A DNA stretch of 64,000 bases from Saccharopolyspora indica (GTDB taxonomy: Bacteria > Actinomycetota > Actinomycetes > Mycobacteriales > Pseudonocardiaceae): the NCBI RefSeq assembly GCF_027853965.1, contig NZ_JAQGLB010000007.1:1-64000 (forward strand), written 5' to 3'. Under the pieces are notes generated by a model. The model saw only the letters and a list, made by a program, of their open reading frames with translations. It was not told where the DNA came from and did no database searches. The translations under genes and the position numbers were made by a program. Each line of letters opens with the position of its first letter. Within the stretch, counting starts at the first letter, position 1. Shown piece after piece: positions 59,388 to 64,000 of this stretch.

Positions 59388-61238
59388 ATGGCAGGCGTCA
59401 GCAGACGGGGTTTCCTGGGCGCGGTCGGCGTCGGCGGTCTCGCCCTCGGCATGTCCGCCGGCAGCAACCGGGTGCTCGCGCAGGCGCAGACGCGGTCCGG
59501 GCTGACCGTGCGCGGCGACGAGTTCCTGCTCGACGGCGAACCGTTCCGGATCATCGCCGGCGAGTTCCACTACTTCCGCACCCATCCCGACCAGTGGCGG
59601 GACCGGCTGGTCCGGATGCGCGCGCTCGGGCTCAACACCGTGGACACCTACGTCGCGTGGAACTTCCACGAGCCGCGACGCGGCGAGGTGGACTTCACCG
59701 GCTGGCGCGACGTGGTGCGCTTCGCCGAGCTCGCCGGCGAGGTCGGCCTGAAGGTCGCGATCCGGCCCGGCCCCTACGTCTGCGCCGAGTGGGACTTCGG
59801 CGGCCTGCCCGCCTGGCTGCTCGCCGATCCGGACATGCCGCTGCGCTGCGACGATCCGGTCTACCGCGAGCTGGTCGACGCGTGGTTCGGCGAACTGCTG
59901 CCGCGGCTGGCGCCGCTGCAGGCCACCCGCGGCGGCCCGGTGATCGCGTTCCAGGTGGAGAACGAGTACGGCAGCTACGGCAACGAGCAGCAGCATCTCG
60001 CGCACCTGCAGAACACGTTGCGCGGCAACGGGATCGACAGCCTGCTGTTCTGCTCCAACGGTCCGTCGGAGTACATGCTGCGCGGCGGGAACCTGCCGGA
60101 CGTGCTGGCCACCGTGAACTTCAGCGGCGATCCGGCCGAACCGTTCGCCGCGCTGCGCCGCTACCAGCCCGAAGGCCCGATCTGGTGCACGGAGTTCTGG
60201 GACGGCTGGTTCGACCACTGGGGCGAGCAGCACCACACCACCGACCCGGTCCAGACCGCCGCCGACGTGGCGAAGATGCTGGCGGCCAACGCGTCCGTGA
60301 CGTTGTACATGGGTGTCGGCGGCACCAACTTCGGCTGGTGGGCGGGTGCGAACCACGACGACGCCAACGACCGGTACCAGCCGACGATCACCAGCTACGA
60401 CTACGACTCCCCCATCGGCGAGGCCGGTGAGCTGACCGAGAAGTTCCACCGGATCCGCGAGGCGATCGCCGAGCACGCACCGGTGCCCGGCGAACCGCTG
60501 CCACCGCTACCGCCCCGGCTCGCCGCGCAGAGCGTGCGGCCCGACGCCTCGGTCGGACTGCTGGAATCCCTCGACGTGCTCAGCGAACCGGTGCGGCGGT
60601 CGGCGCCGGTGCACATGGAGGCGCTGGGGCAACCGCACGGGCTGATCCACTACCGCACGCGCATCCAGGGCCCGCGCGAAACGGCGGGGATCAAGGTGCG
60701 CGGGCTGGCCGACCGGGCGCTGGTGTTCGCCGACGGCGAGCTGCTGGGCGTGCTGGACCGCAACGAACCGCAGGGATCGGTGGAGGTGCCGGTGCCGGGC
60801 GAGTCCGTGCAGCTGGACCTGCTGGTCGATCCCGGCGGCCGGATCAACTTCGGCCACCGGCTCAACGATCCCAAGGGCATCAACGACCGCGTGCTGCACG
60901 GTGCGCAAGCCCTGTTCGGCTGGGAGATCCGCCCGCTGCCGCTGGACGACCTCACCGGCTTGCGCTTCCGCTCCGGCACCGCCACCGGGCCCGCCTTCCA
61001 CCGCGCGACGCTGCGGATCGGCGAGCCCGCGGACGGGTTCCTCGCGCTGCCGGGCTGGACGAAGGGCCTGGTGTGGCTGAACGGGTTCCTGCTCGGCCGC
61101 TACTGGTCGATCGGCCCGCAGCGCACCCTGTACGCGCCGAGTCCACTGTGGAGGAAGGGGGAGAACGAGCTGGTGGTGCTCGAGCTCCACGAGCCCGGCG
61201 GAGCGCTCGAACTCCGCGCCGAGCCCGACCTCGGCTGA
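59388..61238 (+). CDS. GH35 beta-galactosidase, Tat-secreted
   Basis: 616 aa. Tat signal SRRGFLG (5-11) and hydrophobic core to about residue 32. GH35 catalytic pair: acid/base E193 (VENEYGSYG) and nucleophile E269 (CTEFWDGWFDHWG). C-terminal jelly-roll domains from about 400 end with GFLLGRYWSIGPQRTLY, typical of GH35. Start at the ATG preceded by GAGGTGGGAG. It should release terminal beta-galactose from polymers or glycoconjugates outside the cell. Convergent with a GNAT gene across a perfect hairpin. Confidence 0.93.
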   Translation: MAGVSRRGFLGAVGVGGLALGMSAGSNRVLAQAQTRSGLTVRGDEFLLDGEPFRIIAGEFHYFRTHPDQWRDRLVRMRALGLNTVDTYVAWNFHEPRRGEVDFTGWRDVVRFAELAGEVGLKVAIRPGPYVCAEWDFGGLPAWLLADPDMPLRCDDPVYRELVDAWFGELLPRLAPLQATRGGPVIAFQVENEYGSYGNEQQHLAHLQNTLRGNGIDSLLFCSNGPSEYMLRGGNLPDVLATVNFSGDPAEPFAALRRYQPEGPIWCTEFWDGWFDHWGEQHHTTDPVQTAADVAKMLAANASVTLYMGVGGTNFGWWAGANHDDANDRYQPTITSYDYDSPIGEAGELTEKFHRIREAIAEHAPVPGEPLPPLPPRLAAQSVRPDASVGLLESLDVLSEPVRRSAPVHMEALGQPHGLIHYRTRIQGPRETAGIKVRGLADRALVFADGELLGVLDRNEPQGSVEVPVPGESVQLDLLVDPGGRINFGHRLNDPKGINDRVLHGAQALFGWEIRPLPLDDLTGLRFRSGTATGPAFHRATLRIGEPADGFLALPGWTKGLVWLNGFLLGRYWSIGPQRTLYAPSPLWRKGENELVVLELHEPGGALELRAEPDLG

Positions 61239-61240
61239 GC

Positions 61241-61288
61241 GGTCGTGAGCGCGTAACAGTGTTCGAGCACTGTTACGCGCTCACGACC
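61241..61288. terminator. Bidirectional terminator with 21-bp arms
   Basis: Perfect arms (61241-61261 and 61268-61288), beginning GGTCGTGAGCGCG, loop TTCGAG. The stop codon of the facing GNAT gene lies inside the right arm. Confidence 0.85.
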
Positions 61289-61805
61289 CCGGCTGGCGCA
61301 GGTCGAGGCGGTAGTCCAGCTCGTCGAGGTGCTGGCCCCACTGGCGGACGGACCTCCGCTCGGTGCAGTGGAAACCGGCGTCGAGGTAGAGGTGCGCAGC
61401 TGCTTCCAGCTGACCGACGGTCGAGAGCAGGATCCGCTCGAAGTCGCGTTCCCGCGCGTACTCCAGCAAGGCGCGGATCAGGCGTTTGCCGACGCCGGAA
61501 CCGCGCACCTCGGGCGAGACCAGGAACCACCGCAGCTTCGCGGTGCCCGCCCCTTCGTCGGTGAGGCCGACGGTGCCCACCACCTCGCCGTCCCGCTCGG
61601 CGAGCCAGAGCCGTCCCGGCTCGGCACCCGGCTCGTCGCGGGCTTCGCCCAGCGCCTCGGCGAATGCGGCCAGGCCCTTGGCAACGTGCGCTTCGAAGCG
61701 TTCGTCGAAGGAGTGCTCGCGCGCGTAGAACCGGCCGTGCATGGCCAGCACGGTGCCGAGGTCGCCGGGGCTCGGGCCAACGCGAACGGTGATCTCGGAG
61801 GACAT
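61281..61805 (-). CDS. GNAT family N-acetyltransferase
   Basis: 174 aa. Motif A: FLVSPEVRGSGVGKRLIRALL; motif B: HLYLDAGFHCTERR. Resembles the acetyltransferase half of MarR-GNAT fusions. Divergent from a TetR gene with one perfect palindrome between the two, so it is probably repressed by it. Substrate unknown. Confidence 0.9.
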   Translation of the reverse strand: MSSEITVRVGPSPGDLGTVLAMHGRFYAREHSFDERFEAHVAKGLAAFAEALGEARDEPGAEPGRLWLAERDGEVVGTVGLTDEGAGTAKLRWFLVSPEVRGSGVGKRLIRALLEYARERDFERILLSTVGQLEAAAHLYLDAGFHCTERRSVRQWGQHLDELDYRLDLRQPGS

Positions 61806-61818
61806 CTCGACTCCTGGT

Positions 61819-61836
61819 GTGAAACAGTTGTTTCAC
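61819..61836. promoter_or_regulatory. TetR operator between GNAT and tetR
   Basis: Perfect palindrome GTGAAAC-AGTT-GTTTCAC in the 74-bp divergent gap, 13 bp from the GNAT start codon. Confidence 0.75.
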
Positions 61837-61879
61837 TCGTACGCTAGCAGCCCGACCCACACCGGAACAGAGGGCGACG

Positions 61880-62404
61880 ATGACCGACACCGGGCGCCGC
61901 GACGAACTGCTCGCGAAGCTCCTGGACTACTCCGCCGCGCACGGCCTGTCGGAGGTGTCGCTGCGCCCGCTCGCGGCGGCGGTCGGATCCAGCCCGCGGA
62001 TGCTGCTGTACTTCTTCGGCTCCAAGGAAGGCCTGGTCCGCGAAGTGCACCGGCACGCCCGCGACGTCCAGCTCCAGCTGCTCGCCGACACGCTCGCCGA
62101 CTGCCACGAGCGCACCGAGGCGCTGCGCGGGCTGTGGCGCTGGCTCAGCTCCACAGCGCACCACGACGTGATCCGGTTCTTCTTCGAGAGCTACGCGCGC
62201 TCGCTGCGGGGCGGCGCGTGGGAGGGCTTCGGCGAAGCCAGCGTCCGCGAATGGCTGCCGCCGCTCCAGCGCGCGTTGGGCGGCTCCGAGGCCGAGGCCA
62301 CGCTGGTGCTGGCCGCGCTGCGCGGGCTGGTCCTCGACCTGCTGGCCACCGGCGACGCGGCGCGCGTGGACACCGCGTTCGAGACCCTGCTCACCAGCCT
62401 GTGA
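61880..62404 (+). CDS. TetR family regulator
   Basis: 174 aa, short. Helix-turn-helix LLDYSAAHGLSEVSLRPLAA and VGSSPRMLLYFFGSKEGLV (about 14-55); effector domain rich in Trp and Phe (LWRWLSSTAHHDVIRFFFESY). It likely binds the GTGAAAC-N4-GTTTCAC palindrome and controls the divergent acetyltransferase. Confidence 0.9.
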   Translation: MTDTGRRDELLAKLLDYSAAHGLSEVSLRPLAAAVGSSPRMLLYFFGSKEGLVREVHRHARDVQLQLLADTLADCHERTEALRGLWRWLSSTAHHDVIRFFFESYARSLRGGAWEGFGEASVREWLPPLQRALGGSEAEATLVLAALRGLVLDLLATGDAARVDTAFETLLTSL

Positions 62405-62455
62405 AATAGTCGCCGACGCGGAATATCTGCACGCGCGTGGTTGTCCGTGCCTGTC

Positions 62456-63520
62456 GTGAGCCATCTCTTCGAACCGATCAAGCTGCGCGACCTGGTCATC
62501 CGCAACCGCGCGTGGGTCTCCCCGATGTGCCAGTACTCGGCGACCGACGGCGTGCCCGACGACTGGCACCTGGTGCACCTCGGCCAGTTCGCCACCGGCG
62601 GCGCCGGGCTGATCATCTCCGAGGCGACCGCCGTGGTCCCCGAAGGCCGGATCAGCCCGCAGGACACCGGCCTGTGGAACGACGAGCAGGTCGCCGCCTG
62701 GCGGCGCATCAACGACTTCCTGCACGCGCAGGGCGCGGCCACCGGCGTGCAGCTCGCGCACGCCGGGCGCAAGGCGTCCACCTCCGCACCGTGGGAGGGC
62801 GGCCAGACGGTTCCCGCGTCCGAGGGCGGCTGGGAGACCGTGAGCTCGACCGCCAACGCCTTCGGCAACAACGCCGCACCGCGCGCCCTGACCGAGGCCG
62901 AGGTCGCGGAGCTGCCCGCGCAGTTCGCGGCGGCCGCGCGCCGGGCCGAGCAGGCCGGCTTCGACGTGGTCGAGCTGCACTTCGCGCACGGCTACCTGGC
63001 GCACCAGTTCTACTCGCCGCTGGTCAACGACCGCACCGACCGCTACGGCGGCGACTTCGACAACCGGGTCCGGGTGCTGCTGGAGATCACCGACGCGGTC
63101 CGCGAGGCGTGGCCAGCGGACCGGCCGCTGTTCGCGCGGATCTCGGCGACCGACTGGGTCGAGGGCGGCTGGACCGGCGAGGACTCGGTGCGGCTGTCCC
63201 GGCTGCTGGCCGAGCGCGGCGTCGACCTGGTGGACGCCTCCACCGGTGGCGCGGTGCCGAAGGCGGAGATCCCGATCAGCGCCGGCTACCAGGTGCGGTT
63301 CGCGCGCCAAGTGCGCACCGGGGCGGACGTCCCGACGGCGGCGGTCGGCCTGATCACCTCGCCCGAGCAGGCCGAGGAGATCGTCGCCTCGGGTTCGGCG
63401 GACGCGGTCCTGCTCGGCCGCGAGCTGCTCCGCGACCCGCACTGGCCGCTGCGCGCGGCCGACCGCCTGCACGCGGACAACATCTGGCCGAAGCAGTACG
63501 AGCGGGCCCGCCGCATCTGA
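62456..63520 (+). CDS. Old Yellow Enzyme-family NADH:flavin oxidoreductase (YqjM-like)
   Basis: 354 aa TIM-barrel FMN ene-reductase. Thermophilic-like/YqjM features: PMCQYSA near residue 20 (redox-tuning Cys and Tyr), QLAHAGRKAS, and HFAHGYLAHQFYSPLVNDRTDRYGG (in two pieces) with substrate-binding His. Reduces activated C=C bonds with NADPH. Start is uncertain: TTG 62441, GTG 62447 and GTG 62456 are in frame and none has a ribosome binding site; 62456 best fits homologues (SHLFEPIKLRDLVIRNR). Confidence 0.9.
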   Translation: MSHLFEPIKLRDLVIRNRAWVSPMCQYSATDGVPDDWHLVHLGQFATGGAGLIISEATAVVPEGRISPQDTGLWNDEQVAAWRRINDFLHAQGAATGVQLAHAGRKASTSAPWEGGQTVPASEGGWETVSSTANAFGNNAAPRALTEAEVAELPAQFAAAARRAEQAGFDVVELHFAHGYLAHQFYSPLVNDRTDRYGGDFDNRVRVLLEITDAVREAWPADRPLFARISATDWVEGGWTGEDSVRLSRLLAERGVDLVDASTGGAVPKAEIPISAGYQVRFARQVRTGADVPTAAVGLITSPEQAEEIVASGSADAVLLGRELLRDPHWPLRAADRLHADNIWPKQYERARRI

Positions 63521-63536
63521 CCGGCGGTCTTCCGAG

Positions 63537-63583
63537 GTGAAGGGCACCCTTCACCGAGTTAGCGGGCGAAAGGTGCCCTTCAC
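63537..63583 (+). terminator. Hairpin after the OYE gene
   Basis: Perfect 12-bp arms GTGAAGGGCACC (63537-63548) and GGTGCCCTTCAC (63572-63583), 16 bp after the stop. Confidence 0.65.
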
Positions 63584-63623
63584 GCCGACCTCGTTCGGGT
63601 GCCCATCACTCGACGGAAGCGAG

Positions 63624-63670
63624 GTGAAGGGCACCTTTAGGCAGCACAGTTGCCTAAAGGTGCCCCTCAC
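63624..63670. repeat. Second GTGAAGGGCACC hairpin
   Basis: 20-bp arms starting GTGAAGGGCACCTTTAGG and ending with TGCCCCTCAC, one mismatch, loop GCACAGT. It reuses the arm sequence of the hairpin at 63537, so the two together form a local repeat family able to form alternative structures. Confidence 0.65.
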
Positions 63671-63785
63671 CGCTCCCAGCCCGTTCGGGAGTCCATTGTG
63701 GATTAGGGTGGGAGCTTTTGGCCGAAGTTGACCGGGGCGGGGCCAACTCGCGTAATCTCGGCTCAGGAACTCCCCGAGCGTGAAG

Positions 63786-64000
63786 ATGGACATGCGTACA
63801 ACACCAGTCACAGCCGCCGCCGCGCTGGCCCTCGCCGGCCTGCTGCTCTCGGGGTGCGCGGGTGGCGACGCACCAACCTCGGAGGCGGAACCGCTGGTCG
63901 GGCCGTCGCTGGCCGGGTTCGACCCGTGCTCGGCGCTCTCCCAGAGCGATCTCCAGCACGTCGGGGTCACCGAGCCCGGGGAGCAGGTCGACGAGAACGG
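63786..64000 (+). CDS. DUF3558-type lipoprotein, truncated by the window end
   Basis: 71 codons visible. Signal peptide MDMRTTPVTAAAALALAG with lipobox LLSGC, followed by a low-complexity stretch and DPCSALSQSDLQHVGV, the opening of the DUF3558 domain (D-C-x-L pattern). Start could be ATG 63786 or 63792. Actinobacterial surface lipoprotein of unknown function. Confidence 0.75.
   Translation, partial: MDMRTTPVTAAAALALAGLLLSGCAGGDAPTSEAEPLVGPSLAGFDPCSALSQSDLQHVGVTEPGEQVDEN

Overview
The window is high-G+C actinobacterial DNA: GTG starts are frequent, many genes overlap by 4 bp (GTGA or ATGA), WhiB, F420/PPOX-type and GET3-like pairs are present, and several messages look leaderless. Gene order from acs (12.9 kb) to the metallophosphoesterase (38.5 kb) follows the conserved Mycobacterium tuberculosis block Rv3667-Rv3683 (acs, holin-like, marP, NUDIX, tlpA-like, nth, small membrane protein, crp, MBL hydrolase, RidA, DUF4177, two GET3-like ATPases, whiB4, ponA2, metallophosphoesterase), with extra genes inserted. 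Gene content and style suggest Pseudonocardiales, possibly Saccharopolyspora; the genus is an inference from memory and was not searched.

Layout. 0.2-9.4 kb: a peptidoglycan-recycling region. Secreted NagZ, NamZ (DUF1343) and an AmiE-like serine hydrolase form one operon (0.2-5.0 kb). A MurR/RpiR regulator and MurQ etherase follow at 7.6-9.4 kb. An MBL hydrolase/MarR divergon, a RidA protein and a PPOX-type protein lie between. This resembles the Bacillus subtilis murQ-murR-murP-amiE-nagZ-namZ set without the MurP transporter. 9.4-12.7 kb: minus-strand cysteine-dioxygenase-like cupin, LysR regulator, nucleoside hydrolase and a degenerate Fic-like protein. 12.9-38.5 kb: the conserved block, ending at a tRNA-Pro(CGG). 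Insertions include an MFS exporter, a NUDIX protein, a Gfo/Idh oxidoreductase, a tandem pair of uncharacterised paralogues, a rhodanese/TetR divergon, a siderophore-interacting protein and a YqeY protein.

38.6-45.9 kb: small regulator-plus-target modules (LysR/epoxide hydrolase, VOC/TetR, ArsR/MFS, membrane protein/TetR, DUF1203), most with a visible inverted-repeat operator. 46.0-56.6 kb: a polysaccharide-utilisation locus. One minus-strand operon encodes two sugar ABC permeases, a Tat-lipoprotein binding protein, a PL8 lyase with a nested discoidin-like domain and an AXE1-type esterase. A divergent FAD oxidoreductase and an IclR regulator complete it. 56.9-64.0 kb: S9 peptidase, GNAT proteins, GH35 beta-galactosidase, TetR, Old Yellow Enzyme and the start of a DUF3558-type lipoprotein.

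Intergenic DNA is rich in palindromes. There are two copies of a composite double palindrome, three copies of a 44-bp imperfect palindrome (CCGTGAG ends), and several long perfect hairpins in convergent gaps that probably act as bidirectional terminators. No CRISPR array, insertion sequence, integrase, rRNA or large biosynthetic cluster was seen.
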